DNA of 64,000 nucleotides from an uncultured bacterium (GCA_905214875.1 CAJMNR010000014.1:1-64000), one strand, 5' to 3'; shown: positions 25,331 through 35,030, counted from the first letter of the stretch. The notes: generated by a model from the sequence alone, not told the origin. Numbers and translations: made by a program.

Positions 25331-26697
25331 TATTGTTCTGCTATATATCTTGCTACGTGTACACCACTTGCAGATGCATGGGATAAGGAATGGGTAACGC
25401 CGCTGCAGTCACCGATTACAAATAACCCTTTATGTTTTGTTTCAAGATGAGAGTCGATTTCTACTTCCATGTTGTAGAACTTAACTTCTACCCCATATAA
25501 TAACGTATCATCATCTGCAGTACCTGGAGCAATCTTATCTAATGCGTAAATCATTTCGATAATGCCATCAAGGATACGTTTTGGCATAACAAGGCTTAAG
25601 TCACCTGGTGTTGCAGATAACGTTGGTGTTGTAAAGCTCTCTTCAATTCTTACTTTATTACTTCTTCTTCCTCGAATAAGATCACCGAAACGTTGAACGA
25701 TAACGCCTCCACCAAGCATATTGCTTAGACGTGCGATGCTTTCTCCATAACCGTTACTGTCTTTAAATGGTTCGGAAAAATGTTTCGATACGAGTAAAGC
25801 GAAGTTGGTATTCTCCGTGTGTTTCGCTGGATCTTCGTAGCTATGGCCGTTTACGGTAACGATTCCATTAGTATTTTCATTTACAACAACGCCCTTTGGA
25901 TTCATACAGAATGTACGAACCAAATCTTCAAATTCCTTTGTACGGTATACAATCTTGCTTTCATATAATTCATCCGTTAAATGAGAGAATACTTGGGCTG
26001 GGAGTTCCACACGCACCCCAATATCGACACGGTTTGATTTTGTCGGAATCTGAAGGTCTTCACAAACGCCTTCCATCCATTTGCTGCCGCTTCGTCCTGC
26101 GGAAATTATACATTTCTCACATGTATAAACTGCATCTTTTGTATGAATTTCATAGCCATCTTCTACTTTTGCCACTTTTTCCACTGGCGTATTAAAATAG
26201 AAATCTACTTTATTCTCTAATTCTGCATAAATATTTTTAAGAACGATATAGTTGATGTCTGTTCCTAAATGACGTACTGAGGCATCAAGTAAATGAAGCC
26301 CATTTTCTAAACAGAGCTTCTTAATCTGTGTATTTGCCGTTGAATAAAGAGCTGTGCCTTCGCCACCATGCTTTAAGTTAATCTGGTCTACATAATTCAT
26401 TAATTCTGTTGCTTCATTTTTACCTATGTATTCATGAAGTGTTCCACCGAACTGATTTGTGATATTATACTTTCCATCTGAGAAAGCTCCTGCTCCGCCA
26501 AAGCCATTCATAATGGCACATGTTTTACAATTGATACAAGATGTTATCTTTTTCCCATCGATTGGGCATTTTCTTTTTTCTAATGGATTCCCCGACTCAA
26601 ATACAGCAATCTTTAAATCATCTCTTAATTTTGTGAGCTCGTAAGCAGAAAAGATTCCTCCTGGGCCTGCTCCAATAATAATTACGTCGTACTTCAT
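25330..26697 (-). CDS. FAD-dependent oxidoreductase (COG2509 type)
   Basis: 455 residues. N-terminal FAD motif IIGAGPGGIFSAYEL (6-20), then a Cys-rich insert CPIDGKKITSCINCKTCAI (about 44-62) and GFGGAGAFSDGKYN, and the C-terminal FAD-binding end GLFVIGDCSGVTHSLSHASA. This set is typical of the large NAD(P)/FAD-dependent dehydrogenases of clostridia whose substrate is unknown. The four cysteines could hold a metal or act in redox. Monocistronic. Confidence 0.8.
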   Translation of the reverse strand: MKYDVIIIGAGPGGIFSAYELTKLRDDLKIAVFESGNPLEKRKCPIDGKKITSCINCKTCAIMNGFGGAGAFSDGKYNITNQFGGTLHEYIGKNEATELMNYVDQINLKHGGEGTALYSTANTQIKKLCLENGLHLLDASVRHLGTDINYIVLKNIYAELENKVDFYFNTPVEKVAKVEDGYEIHTKDAVYTCEKCIISAGRSGSKWMEGVCEDLQIPTKSNRVDIGVRVELPAQVFSHLTDELYESKIVYRTKEFEDLVRTFCMNPKGVVVNENTNGIVTVNGHSYEDPAKHTENTNFALLVSKHFSEPFKDSNGYGESIARLSNMLGGGVIVQRFGDLIRGRRSNKVRIEESFTTPTLSATPGDLSLVMPKRILDGIIEMIYALDKIAPGTADDDTLLYGVEVKFYNMEVEIDSHLETKHKGLFVIGDCSGVTHSLSHASASGVHVARYIAEQ

Positions 26698-26858
26698 CTG
26701 TACTTCCTCCTTATAAATAAAAGAATATCAAAACGTGTCTTCGACACTTTACCTCCACTGGCCTGTCCCTTCAGGGAGAAGACTTTTTTGAGGCGTAAGG
26801 CTCGGTCGCCAAAGCGACATCTTCCTCTCGGACGAGTGCGCACCCTTTAGCGGAGCGG
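26698..26858. other. GC-richer intergenic segment with small hairpins
   Basis: No gene. It is clearly richer in G and C than its surroundings and has small stems such as GGTCGC/GCGACA around 26806-26819 and CCTTCAGGGAG. It abuts the long hairpin at 26859..26907. It may be a dispersed repeat or a structured RNA; I cannot decide. Confidence 0.4.
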
Positions 26859-26907
26859 TTTAATTGGATAGGAAGTGGTTCGTAGAGCCATTTCCTATCC
26901 AATTAAA
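26859..26907. repeat. Long hairpin 1
   Basis: TTTAATTGGATAGGAA / TTCCTATCCAATTAAA, 16 perfect pairs extended to 20 with a G-U pair, around an 8-base loop. No gene ends close by except the oxidoreductase start at 26697 and a hypothetical stop at 27102. Confidence 0.85.
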
Positions 26908-26982
26908 AAAACCAACTACCTCCATAACTATAATATCCCCTCCAGATTTATTATAGTTAACTGTTATCGGCAGTTGGTAGAA
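26908..26982. other. Second nested stem region
   Basis: Outer arms CCAACT/AGTTGG and inner arms TAACTATAATA/TATTATAGTTA (11 perfect pairs) enclose TCCCCTCC. Possible structured RNA or terminator; no known riboswitch recognised. Confidence 0.45.
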
Positions 26983-27101
26983 ACATTCATCCATATCATG
27001 AACATATATAATCAATCCCTGTAAATTCTACCATAGGTCAATTTCTATGTCAATTTAAAGGATGGTAAAACAATGGTACGAATGAGTGCTGGTTGACAGT
27101 T

Positions 27102-27791
27102 TTACAGCATCTGAACAACCAATGCAATATTAACAGTTCCTCTTCTTGGCTCGTTAAATGTCTGATATTCCACACGAACTCGATCGTCTTGTCTTAGATT
27201 TCTAAATTGGATTTCTCTTCCGTTTCGATTTAAGAATCTTGTATTCTGATCTACTACAAATCGGATTCGGTTTCTTGAACGGTCATCACTATCGCCAGGA
27301 CGTCTTCCATCATCGTCACGTCCTCGTCCTCTATCATCTCTACCGCCGTCATCTCGGCCTCTTCTTCCCTCAACAATTTCAAATACATTTCTTCTATGGT
27401 TAATATCTGTGATTCTTCCTTCTGCAAATAGATTATCCCTTCTACGGTCATTTACGATAATAAGAAAGGCTTGTGCCTGTGGTGGAAGGCTTCTTGTCAT
27501 AGCTGCCGAAACAACGGCATCGATACGCATTCCTTGCCTTAACTGATTTGAATTCATCTGTCTTCCTCTAGAATCCTGAATTCTCGTATTTCTTCCTACG
27601 ACAAGAACTAACTCTTCTCGTCTTCTTCTTGGACCATTACCTGCATCAAAGGAAACCGTTACGAAATCATTTCCACGGTCCCTGCGGATGTTGTTAATCA
27701 CTGCATTATTTATAAACACTATCATTTGCTGACCAAAAGGGGAGTCGATTTGAAAATAAATTATTTCTTGATCAGAGTTATCTATATACAT
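27102..27791 (-). CDS. Hypothetical protein with RG/RD-rich linker
   Basis: 229 residues, no signal peptide or membrane helix. Two or three small beta-rich segments of similar build (about 1-95, 96-142, 175-229), each with a VxxNTRxxxxxGR-type line, e.g. VVGRNTRIQDSRGR and VVDQNTRFLNRNGR. A low-complexity linker, EGRRGRDDGGRDDRGRGRDD then DGRRPGDSDDRSR, spans 141-173. RGG-like segments often bind nucleic acids, which is speculation here. Single gene. Family not recognised. Confidence 0.6.
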   Translation of the reverse strand: MYIDNSDQEIIYFQIDSPFGQQMIVFINNAVINNIRRDRGNDFVTVSFDAGNGPRRRREELVLVVGRNTRIQDSRGRQMNSNQLRQGMRIDAVVSAAMTRSLPPQAQAFLIIVNDRRRDNLFAEGRITDINHRRNVFEIVEGRRGRDDGGRDDRGRGRDDDGRRPGDSDDRSRNRIRFVVDQNTRFLNRNGREIQFRNLRQDDRVRVEYQTFNEPRRGTVNIALVVQML

Positions 27792-27938
27792 AAGTTACCT
27801 CTATTTTTTCTCTTCCCTATATCATATTAAAGCATGATACAAATTGACACAATAAAAGAAATACTCTTTGCGAATTTCTAGGTTATCATGACAGTCTCCA
27901 AGGTATTATAAGCATCACACGCCCCGCTTTTTGGGACA

Positions 27939-27990
27939 TTTTTAATTGTTAGGAAAGAGCTCGACTGAGAAATTTCCTAACAATTAAAAA
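27939..27990. repeat. Long hairpin 2
   Basis: TTTTTAATTGTTAGGAAA / TTTCCTAACAATTAAAAA, 18 perfect pairs with a 15-base loop. Same outer design (TTTAATTG...AGGAA) as hairpin 1 but different middle bases. Confidence 0.85.
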
Positions 27991-28032
27991 ATAGCAAGGA
28001 CACGCTGTTTTCTACAAAACATCTCCTTGCTA
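27991..28032 (-). terminator. Terminator-like hairpin after the export operon
   Basis: ATAGCAAGGA / TCCTTGCTAT perfect stem, 8 bases past the stop of the membrane protein gene; hairpin 2 follows immediately on the minus strand with a T run. Confidence 0.65.
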
Positions 28033-28040
28033 TATATAAG

Positions 28041-28601
28041 TTATACGTTATCTTTTTTTTCTGTACTTCTTACTTCATATACGACTTTCATCCCAAAAGT
28101 CTTTTTCACCAACACAATGGCTACTCCAAGTGTGGCAACTGCTATGTCTGGTATGTATATTGTCGACATATCATAATCAAGCAATGCAATCAGACAAGTA
28201 AATAATAAGCATTCAATAACTGTATAAATAATATTAAATTGTCGGTATGTTCGGCATAAATGCATTAGCCTTTTCCCAATAATCGTAAGATAAAACTGAG
28301 CGATTACTAATACAATGGTTAAAAAGAAAAAGTATGCAAAGAATGCTTTCGTAGATTCATACTCAAATCCTAATAACGTTATTAGTCCGCCTCCTGCAAA
28401 TGCTAGTACAACGAACAATGCCAGTACAATTGCTAACATAATAACAATTGCCATTTTATTTGTCACTTTAATTGTCTTTTTCACAGTACTCCTCATTTCC
28501 TTAAAAGCTGTCTTTAAAGAGGATAGCATAAACAGGCGTATTTGTCTAATATGTTTTTTGATTTTATCTAAAGCTAAAACAAGTCTTTTAGTTTCTCCCA
28601 A
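28041..28601 (-). CDS. Hypothetical four-helix membrane protein of the MMPL operon
   Basis: 186 residues if started at the TTG at 28599-28601, which overlaps the preceding gene by 28 bases; the start is uncertain and MLSSLKTAFKEMRS is a later option. A basic N terminus is followed by four membrane helices (about 48-70, 85-107, 120-142, 148-165). Last gene of the TetR-controlled operon. Family not recognised. Confidence 0.6.
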   Translation of the reverse strand: MGETKRLVLALDKIKKHIRQIRLFMLSSLKTAFKEMRSTVKKTIKVTNKMAIVIMLAIVLALFVVLAFAGGGLITLLGFEYESTKAFFAYFFFLTIVLVIAQFYLTIIGKRLMHLCRTYRQFNIIYTVIECLLFTCLIALLDYDMSTIYIPDIAVATLGVAIVLVKKTFGMKVVYEVRSTEKKDNV

Positions 28602-30400
28602 AATGATTTGGATTGTTCTTCTACTTCTTGTTTCTCTTCTACTGGTTTTGTAATTTCATCGGTTACCATTACAAACTGAACCGCTTCCACATTCGTATTC
28701 TTCTTGGATACGAATGATACGGTTTCGAAATCGCTTTCTGTCATCTCTTCTATCATAGAGTCCATCTTTTCCGTAACCTTATCGTCAATTCCAGATGTCT
28801 CTTGTTCAAATGTCTTCGTACCTTCTTTTAACTCTTTCGTTCCATTTTGCAAGCTTGTGATTCCGGATTCTAGTTCGCTATATCCTTCTAAAATCTTACT
28901 TACGCCATCGACATAAGAGGTAATCCCTTTGTCTAACATAGCATACTGCTTCATTAGCGTATTGATGCTGGACTTTAATGTATCCATTTTTCCTGTTAGG
29001 CCAGATAGCGTTCCTTCTAATGATTGGATTTGCTTATCAAACTCTTTGTAGTTCGCCGCTAACGTTTTTGTCGAAGCTACAAGATAAACACTTCCCGACT
29101 TGCTATCCACACTACCTCTTACGGTTGAAAGATAGTTTTGTAACCCTGTTTGATATGCTTCATCTATTGCAACGTATGTCTTTGCGGCTGTTACATAGTT
29201 TGTAAGTGCTGTTTTCATCTGGCCATCTGGAAGCTGTGCAATGAGTGTTGTCATTTCACTGGAATTGAGAGATGACTTTAACGCTGACTTATTGGCCTCT
29301 GTTGCTTGCGCATTCTTTGCCGCAAGGCCCTTCCAAATGGCATTATTCATTGTAGAATATTGAAGGGCTGAATCAATTTTTGTAATGCCACCGGATAAGC
29401 CATTAATGCCTTCATTAATGGATGCGGAGGCAGTTACTAATTGTCCTAGGCTTTCACTAGAAATCGTTACTTTTTCTAGCTCTGCATTTAATGTCTTTAA
29501 TGCAGAAAGCACCTGCGCCGATCCGTCCGTAAGATTCTCTGACTTTCCATCCAATGTCTTAAGTGCATCACTGATTTTTTTCGATCCAGTACTTAAGGAA
29601 TCCGTACCATCTGCGATTTTCTTAGCTCCTGTATTTAAGTTTTTTGCAGCCTCTTTTATCTTATCTGTTTCTTCGCTGATTGCGCTTGTATCGATGGAAT
29701 CAGTGCTAATATCAAAACTACTATTTACTCCCTTAAAGGAAATCTGGCTCATTGTAAAATCTTTGACATCCGTACTGATGCTAAGCTCTTTTTCATTTCC
29801 TGCCATAATATTATAAAGGATTTGCTTCTCGTCTCCTACATTGGCCACTGTAGCACCATCGGCTTTGATATTCTCACAGATTGCAGTATCTAACGTTAAA
29901 GTTACCTGCATTAAATAATTGTCAAAAAATGTGGGGTCAACCGCTTTGTTTTCTTTGATGGAAATCTTGATTTCTAAATGTCCGCTTTTTCCTCCAAGTT
30001 CTTCTGGCGTAATGGTTTTTCCATCTAACAGATATTCAATGGCTATGTTCCACGGCATATCTTTGGATTCTAAGTTTCCCTGATAGTAGAATTTTCCTTG
30101 ACCTGCTAAAACGTTCACCGTCCCATTTTCATTTTTTATTTCCTCTTCACTCGTTAAATTCTTTACGGAAGAATACGTACCATAATCAACGATGTCCATG
30201 TCCTTTGTTAAATCATAAGAATTAACCACATAGATTCCTTTTACTGTACCATCACTCTTTAGTGTTGCATATATGTTCTCCTCTTTTTGTGTGGATTGGG
30301 CTGCAGCAAAACATGGAGAAACATTGCTTGATAACGTTAGTGCGATGGCAAGCCCACACGCTGCAGTCTTATTCATTCTTTTTATACGGTTCTTATTCAT
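28574..30400 (-). CDS. Secreted YhgE/Pip-like coiled-coil protein
   Basis: 608 residues from the ATG with GGGAGG 6 bases upstream; it overlaps the end of the pump gene by 8 bases, so translation is coupled. Signal peptide up to about 33 (SNVSPCFAAA). Beta-rich N-terminal region (about 40-230), then a long helical region with repeats such as LNTGAKKIADGTDSLSTGSK and SLQNGTKELKEGTK, as in YhgE/Pip proteins. It has no terminal membrane helix of its own. Likely an accessory of the MMPL transporter on the cell surface. Confidence 0.7.
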   Translation of the reverse strand: MNKNRIKRMNKTAACGLAIALTLSSNVSPCFAAAQSTQKEENIYATLKSDGTVKGIYVVNSYDLTKDMDIVDYGTYSSVKNLTSEEEIKNENGTVNVLAGQGKFYYQGNLESKDMPWNIAIEYLLDGKTITPEELGGKSGHLEIKISIKENKAVDPTFFDNYLMQVTLTLDTAICENIKADGATVANVGDEKQILYNIMAGNEKELSISTDVKDFTMSQISFKGVNSSFDISTDSIDTSAISEETDKIKEAAKNLNTGAKKIADGTDSLSTGSKKISDALKTLDGKSENLTDGSAQVLSALKTLNAELEKVTISSESLGQLVTASASINEGINGLSGGITKIDSALQYSTMNNAIWKGLAAKNAQATEANKSALKSSLNSSEMTTLIAQLPDGQMKTALTNYVTAAKTYVAIDEAYQTGLQNYLSTVRGSVDSKSGSVYLVASTKTLAANYKEFDKQIQSLEGTLSGLTGKMDTLKSSINTLMKQYAMLDKGITSYVDGVSKILEGYSELESGITSLQNGTKELKEGTKTFEQETSGIDDKVTEKMDSMIEEMTESDFETVSFVSKKNTNVEAVQFVMVTDEITKPVEEKQEVEEQSKSFWEKLKDLF

Positions 30401-31968
30401 AAGATTCCTCCCTATCAACTATTTCTAAAGATTCTATTTGTTCTTTCTTTCCTTTGGGCCATCCAAATGTTGTATATCCAATTATTTTGTCACATAACAC
30501 AAGTAAGATTGGAAGGACAAATAATACTAAAACAAAGGATAACGCAGCTCCGCGTCCAAGTAAAATTCCTAACTGGCTCAATACTCCATTTGTCGAAACT
30601 GCACCAAGTGAGATTCCAGCACATGTTAGTATTGCTGCGGATGTAAAGATTGAAATCGTACAAGATTGTATTGTCTCAAAGATTGCTGGCTTACATGCAA
30701 GTTCTTCTCGCTTCTCTTTATAGCGCTCTGTTAACAAAATCGCATAATCAATCGTCGCCCCAAGCTGTACCGAGCTTATGATCAGATAGCCGATATAGTA
30801 AAGCGAGTTACCGCCGAAATAAGGCACCGACAAGTTAATCCAAATAGATGCTTCTATCACAACGGTCAATATGATTGGTATCGAAATCGATTTAAATGTC
30901 AGCATTAAAATAACAAATACAAAGGCGATCGCCAAAAAGTTTACTTTCAAATCATCTACTGTAATGGCAGCCTTTAAATCCTCAGTACTAACGAGATTGC
31001 CGACGAGGCAATAGTCCTCTCCATAATACTCTTTCGTTGCATTACGGATTTCATCGACTAGTTCAAAACAGCCTTCTTTTCCTTCTTCTGTGTCTAACGA
31101 CAAGATAAATCGACTATAGTTTTCTGAGTACAGTTGCGATAATTTGCTGTCTGGAACAAATTCCGAAGGTATGCTCATCCCGACCGAATTGGCATAAGAG
31201 ATAACGCTTGTAACTTTATCCATTGCTTTAAATGTCTGATTTAGTTGAAGTTCTTTCTCATACTCTCCCTTTTTCACCATTACGACTACTTGATTATTGC
31301 TTCCATACATTTCGTCAATGGCGATTTGGTCACGCCCCATTTGTGTTGCCTCTGTACTGTAAACCTTGCTTGATCCATAGTAAAACGTATTATTTCTAGA
31401 AGCTATGAAACAAGGAACTAATAGGATTAAAAAGATAGCAACCGCCGGAATTCTTGCTTTGTATACAAAATGAGAAAACTTCGTAAAGCTTGGTGTAAAT
31501 GGGCGATGTTCTGTCTTATCAATCCATTTATAAGTTGCAACTGCAAGTACTGGTAATAGGCAAAGTACGGTAAATAAACTTAATACAATGGCTTTTGCCA
31601 TAACCCATCCCATATCGGGACCGATTTTAAACTGCATCAATATGAGTGCCGCAAATCCGGTTACTGTTGTAAGCCCACTTGAAAGAATGGAACCTATCGA
31701 CTGGCTTACTGCCTGTTTCATAGCCGTTTCAGTATCAAGCCCTGCTTTTCTGTTATCTGCAAATCGATGTAATAAGAAGATGGAATAATCCATGGATACC
31801 GCTAACTGTAGCACGCTTCCCGCAGCATTGGTAACAAAGGAAATCGTTCCAAACATCAAGTTTGTTCCACGGTTCAACATAACCGCAATTCCGATGGTAA
31901 ATAAGAATAAAAATGGTTCATACCAAGAAGTCGTTGTTAAAATGAGAATGATTAAGACAATTGGTATT
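30393..31968 (-). pseudogene. C-terminal part of broken MMPL/RND exporter
   Basis: The frame is open from about 31968 and continues IVLIILILTTTSWYEPFLFL into MLNRGTNLMFGTISFV (first ATG 31880) and two sets of membrane helices with GATIDYAILLTERYKE. It lacks the N-terminal helix and first extracytoplasmic loop, which are encoded by 31952..32440 in another frame. Together they would make a full MMPL-family lipid/drug exporter. The joint lacks about 20 residues at the start of the second helix, so a deletion that also shifts the frame is likely. Confidence 0.75.
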
Positions 31969-32440
31969 CAGCAGTCCCTGACATGCTGTTGTCATCCCCG
32001 ATAATTTCACGGACTGCATTTACCGTCTCCAGTTTCTTGTTCTCATCGACAGTCACGCTAAACAATGCATTCCCGTCTTTATACCACGTATCAATCGTAT
32101 CTTTTTGGGCCGTCTCTAAAGGTGCATATATATTAATGGCATCATCTAGCCATTGAATCTCGTCTACCCCGTCGATATCAGCAATCTGCTGTTTATAATT
32201 TAGTGCTTCTGCAATTGAAACATCATATATCAATACCCTTAAATTAGGGATTGCTTGCTCATATTCTTCTTCCATTACCTCAAGATCCTTGCTTGATTTT
32301 GAATCATCCGGAAGATAATCGGCAAAGTTATAGTTAACGCCAACCATCTTTGACAAGATTGCGCAAATCACTGCCGCTACTAAGAACATTCCAATAATCC
32401 ACTTACGATGTTTCATAATAAAATCCGTGTAGTGTTTCAT
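31952..32440 (-). pseudogene. N-terminal part of broken MMPL/RND exporter
   Basis: 162 residues: MKHYTDFIMKHRKWIIGMFL membrane start, then the first extracytoplasmic loop with NYNFADYLPDDSKSSKDLEV and EIIGDDNSMSGTAEYQLS, where it stops. Normal MMPL proteins continue from the SGTA line straight into the second membrane helix. AGGAG precedes the ATG; promoter TTGTAG with TATAAT 16 bases on lies upstream. First gene of the operon. Confidence 0.75.
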
Positions 32441-32461
32441 TAATTAACTCCTTTCAATTAC

Positions 32462-32577
32462 TCAACACGAAGTTGATTTATTAACTATTTTTCATTATAA
32501 TAAACGTATCAAAAACTACAATAATCAATGTTTTTATAAAATGCTCAATACTGAACACGAAACGTGCTTTCTGTTCA
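32462..32577. promoter_or_regulatory. TetR operators between the exporter and tetR genes
   Basis: TCAACACGAAGTTGA (32462-32476) is a palindrome between the leftward promoter and the exporter start. Near the tetR side, TGAACA (32552) ... TGTTCA (32572) enclose CACGAAACGTG. Both contain AACACGAA. They are candidate sites for the adjacent TetR protein. Confidence 0.5.
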
Positions 32578-32616
32578 AAAAGCTAAAATTTATACATTTT
32601 TTAGGAGGATAAGAAC

Positions 32617-33186
32617 ATGGCAACTGAAAAATTAGATCGAAGAGTTCGTCGTACTCGGAAATTATTAACTCAAAGTCTGACTGAATTATTAGAAGAAAAA
32701 GAGTTAAAAGATATTACGGTAAAAGAGGTCTCAGAACATGCGGATTTAAACCGTGGTACGTTTTATTTACATTATAAAGATGTATATGATATGATGGAGC
32801 AGATTCAAAAAGAGCTGTTTGAAGATTTTAATGACATCCTTTCTAAAAATGCATGCGATGATACTTGTACGACTCCATATAACCTACTTTGTCAGGTCTT
32901 TTTGTTTCTTAATGATAATAAGGCCATCTGTAAAGTGCTTACTGGGCCTCATGGGGATTACCATTTTATCCAAAGCTTAAAGGGGCTTGTGAAGGAACAT
33001 ATGGAGCGTATCTGGATCAAGAATCAGTTTAAAATAGAAAACTTAGAAATATACTATAATTACAGCATCTCTGGAATATTGGGTGTGATTCAGTTTTGGC
33101 TTGAAGGAAACAATGATAAGTCCCCATTAGAAATGGCTACGATTGTAAACGACTTGATGGTTAGAGAGTTGGCGCTATTTACTTAA
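32617..33186 (+). CDS. TetR-family regulator, divergent from the export operon
   Basis: 189 residues. N-terminal HTH: LDRRVRRTRKLLTQSLTELL then ITVKEVSEHADLNRGTFYLHYKD (shown as two parts of the domain at about 35-58). C-terminal TetR_C-type helical domain with GLVKEHMERIW and NYSISGILGVIQFWLEGN. AGGAGG precedes the ATG. Most likely represses the MMPL operon and itself. Confidence 0.87.
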   Translation: MATEKLDRRVRRTRKLLTQSLTELLEEKELKDITVKEVSEHADLNRGTFYLHYKDVYDMMEQIQKELFEDFNDILSKNACDDTCTTPYNLLCQVFLFLNDNKAICKVLTGPHGDYHFIQSLKGLVKEHMERIWIKNQFKIENLEIYYNYSISGILGVIQFWLEGNNDKSPLEMATIVNDLMVRELALFT

Positions 33187-33208
33187 AAGACAAACTTCAT
33201 AAAAGCAA

Positions 33209-33257
33209 AAAAGGCATCGCAAAATAGTTAAATGTTAGCTATTTTACGATGTCTTTT
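33209..33257. terminator. Bidirectional terminator
   Basis: AAGGCATCGCAAAATAG / CTATTTTACGATGTCTT stem with A and T runs, between convergent tetR and phosphodiesterase genes. Confidence 0.8.
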
Positions 33258-33258
33258 A

Positions 33259-33711
33259 TCATTGAGGGATTACGATCTTTTCAAAGTGATACGTTCCCTC
33301 TTCTATTTCCATGATACAAAAACAGATTTCCAAGCCAAAGCGGCGTTTTCCACAGCTTCCGGGATTCAGGTATAAGATGTCTTCTTCCTTACGTTCTTCA
33401 TACTTATGGGAATGTCCGTAGATTACCACATCTACGTCGCTTAAGTCTTTCGGAATATCCTTTTTGTTGTGCACGAGAAAGAATCTAACGCCTTCGATGG
33501 TCACGTACTCTGTTTCCCTTATCGCTTCTGCCCATTCTTTATCGTTATTTCCGCGAACGACAGTTAACGGCGCATAGGTTTTGATTTCGTCGACGATTTT
33601 CTGGGTATTAATATCACCGGCATGCAGGATTGCATCCGCCTTTGACAGTTCTTTCTTTACTTCTTCACGGAGAAGTCCATGGGTATCTGATAGAATTACT
33701 ACTCTTTTCAT
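33259..33711 (-). CDS. YfcE/MJ0936-type metallophosphoesterase
   Basis: 150 residues. Metal motifs in order: SDTHG (8-12), HAGDI (about 31-35), VRGNND (about 53-58), VIYGHSHKYEE (about 97-107) and NPGSCGKRR. It is a two-metal phosphodiesterase of the YfcE/Vps29-like family with unknown natural substrate. Precedes nothing else; downstream of sfsA by 11 bases, so co-transcribed. Confidence 0.88.
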   Translation of the reverse strand: MKRVVILSDTHGLLREEVKKELSKADAILHAGDINTQKIVDEIKTYAPLTVVRGNNDKEWAEAIRETEYVTIEGVRFFLVHNKKDIPKDLSDVDVVIYGHSHKYEERKEEDILYLNPGSCGKRRFGLEICFCIMEIEEGTYHFEKIVIPQ

Positions 33712-33722
33712 ATGATGGCTCC

Positions 33723-34415
33723 TTATTTGATACGTAATGAATCTTTCGTCACTTCACAGCTCTTTGCTAAAATATGAACTCCATTTAGTTCGGCATTTTT
33801 TAGCGCCTGAGCAAACGCTGGATCCGTCTTCTCATTTGCTTCAAATAAAGTAAAATGCTCTAACTGGATTACAAATAAGATATATGCATCATATCCCGCT
33901 TCCTTTGCACGTATCAGGCCGTCGATATGCTTAACGCCACGACTGGTCGGTGCATCTGGAAAACGAACGACGCCATCTTCTTCTAGCGTAACTCCTTTGA
34001 CTTCCATATAGGCTGGGACTGTATTGTTATTCTCATCTAAATATTCAAAGTAAAGGTCAAACCTAGAGTCTCCGTACGTCTTTTCCGGCTTAATGAACGT
34101 AACTTCTTTGCCAAGTCCGCCAGACTCTAGCCATTCCCTTGCCACCTTGTTTGGTGCTTGAGAGTCCATATTGATTAGCATGCTTCCATGTTTCGTTTCT
34201 TTTACGACTGTAATCAACGAATATCTTGTTTTTCGCTTTGTATCCTCTCCGTGATCCTGCACATACACTTTTGTTTGATTTGGAATCAATAATTCTTTAC
34301 ATCGGCCTGTATTCTTTACATGACAAACCACTTCTTTTCCATCCACTAACACATGGGCGATAAAGCGGTTTGGTCTGCTTACAAATATACCTTCTATCAT
34401 ATTGTTATAGTTCAT
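33723..34415 (-). CDS. sfsA: SfsA family protein
   Basis: 230 residues from the ATG with AAGGAAAT; the longer start has no signal. Contains IEGIFVSRPNRFIAHVLVDG, CHVKNTGRCKELLIPN, and the nuclease-like YGDSRFDLYFE ... PAYMEVKGVTLEEDGVVRFP, then DAPTSRGVKHIDGLI. SfsA was described as a sugar fermentation stimulation protein and has a DNA-binding/nuclease fold. In an operon with the metallophosphoesterase. Confidence 0.9.
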   Translation of the reverse strand: MNYNNMIEGIFVSRPNRFIAHVLVDGKEVVCHVKNTGRCKELLIPNQTKVYVQDHGEDTKRKTRYSLITVVKETKHGSMLINMDSQAPNKVAREWLESGGLGKEVTFIKPEKTYGDSRFDLYFEYLDENNNTVPAYMEVKGVTLEEDGVVRFPDAPTSRGVKHIDGLIRAKEAGYDAYILFVIQLEHFTLFEANEKTDPAFAQALKNAELNGVHILAKSCEVTKDSLRIK

Positions 34416-34510
34416 TGTTATTTCCTTATCTGTCTGCTTATTTCGCATATTTCATTTTGTACAGGGCTATTTTAACAAAATAAGGAGTATGCTTCAAGGT
34501 ACCACAACTA

Positions 34511-34927
34511 TTAGAGTGTAAGAATCTGTAATGGTGTTGCGCCTTCAGCTACCTCAAAACCTAATTTTTCATAAAACGTGATGTTCTTCTTTTCCTCACA
34601 GATAACAATTACATAGAGATAGTCTTGATATTTTTCTCGTAAACATGCAATCAAATCCTTCCCCAGTCCCATTTTTTGATAGTCTTTATGTATTAATAGA
34701 TAATGGATATACGCAATCAAGCTTCCATCATCGATCGCATCTACCAAACCGATCAGGTGGTCATCCTCCCAAGCCGTGATTACAGTAGAATGGCGAAATG
34801 CTTCGACCATACGGTCTGCATAGTTTGCGGATAGCCAGCCTACCGATTCAAATAATTCCTTTAGCTGCTCTTCACTGCAGCTTCTTTCATCCGTTATTAA
34901 ATACTTGTTATGACGGATTCGATTCAT
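34511..34927 (-). CDS. GNAT-family N-acetyltransferase
   Basis: 138 residues from the ATG 7 bases after GGGAGG. GNAT core: TAWEDDHLIGLVDAIDDGSL, then the acetyl-CoA loop HKDYQKMGLGKDLIACLR (about 84-101) and a C-terminal NITFYEKLGFEVAEG. Substrate unknown. Single gene. Confidence 0.82.
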   Translation of the reverse strand: MNRIRHNKYLITDERSCSEEQLKELFESVGWLSANYADRMVEAFRHSTVITAWEDDHLIGLVDAIDDGSLIAYIHYLLIHKDYQKMGLGKDLIACLREKYQDYLYVIVICEEKKNITFYEKLGFEVAEGATPLQILTL

Positions 34928-35030
34928 AAACAAACCTCCCATCTATTCTCTTATTTCGATTATAAACGGGAGGTTTCTATTTGTAAAACGAATAATATCG
35001 ATAATATCTATTCGTTTTTTCGATTATTAA

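Noticed and set aside
26908..26982. T-box or metabolite riboswitch
   Set aside because: No T-box AGGGTGG-like sequence, no recognised aptamer core, and no suitable gene immediately downstream on either strand.
29385..29816. 143-codon ORF on the plus strand
   Set aside because: Antisense to the YhgE/Pip-like gene, no ribosome binding site.
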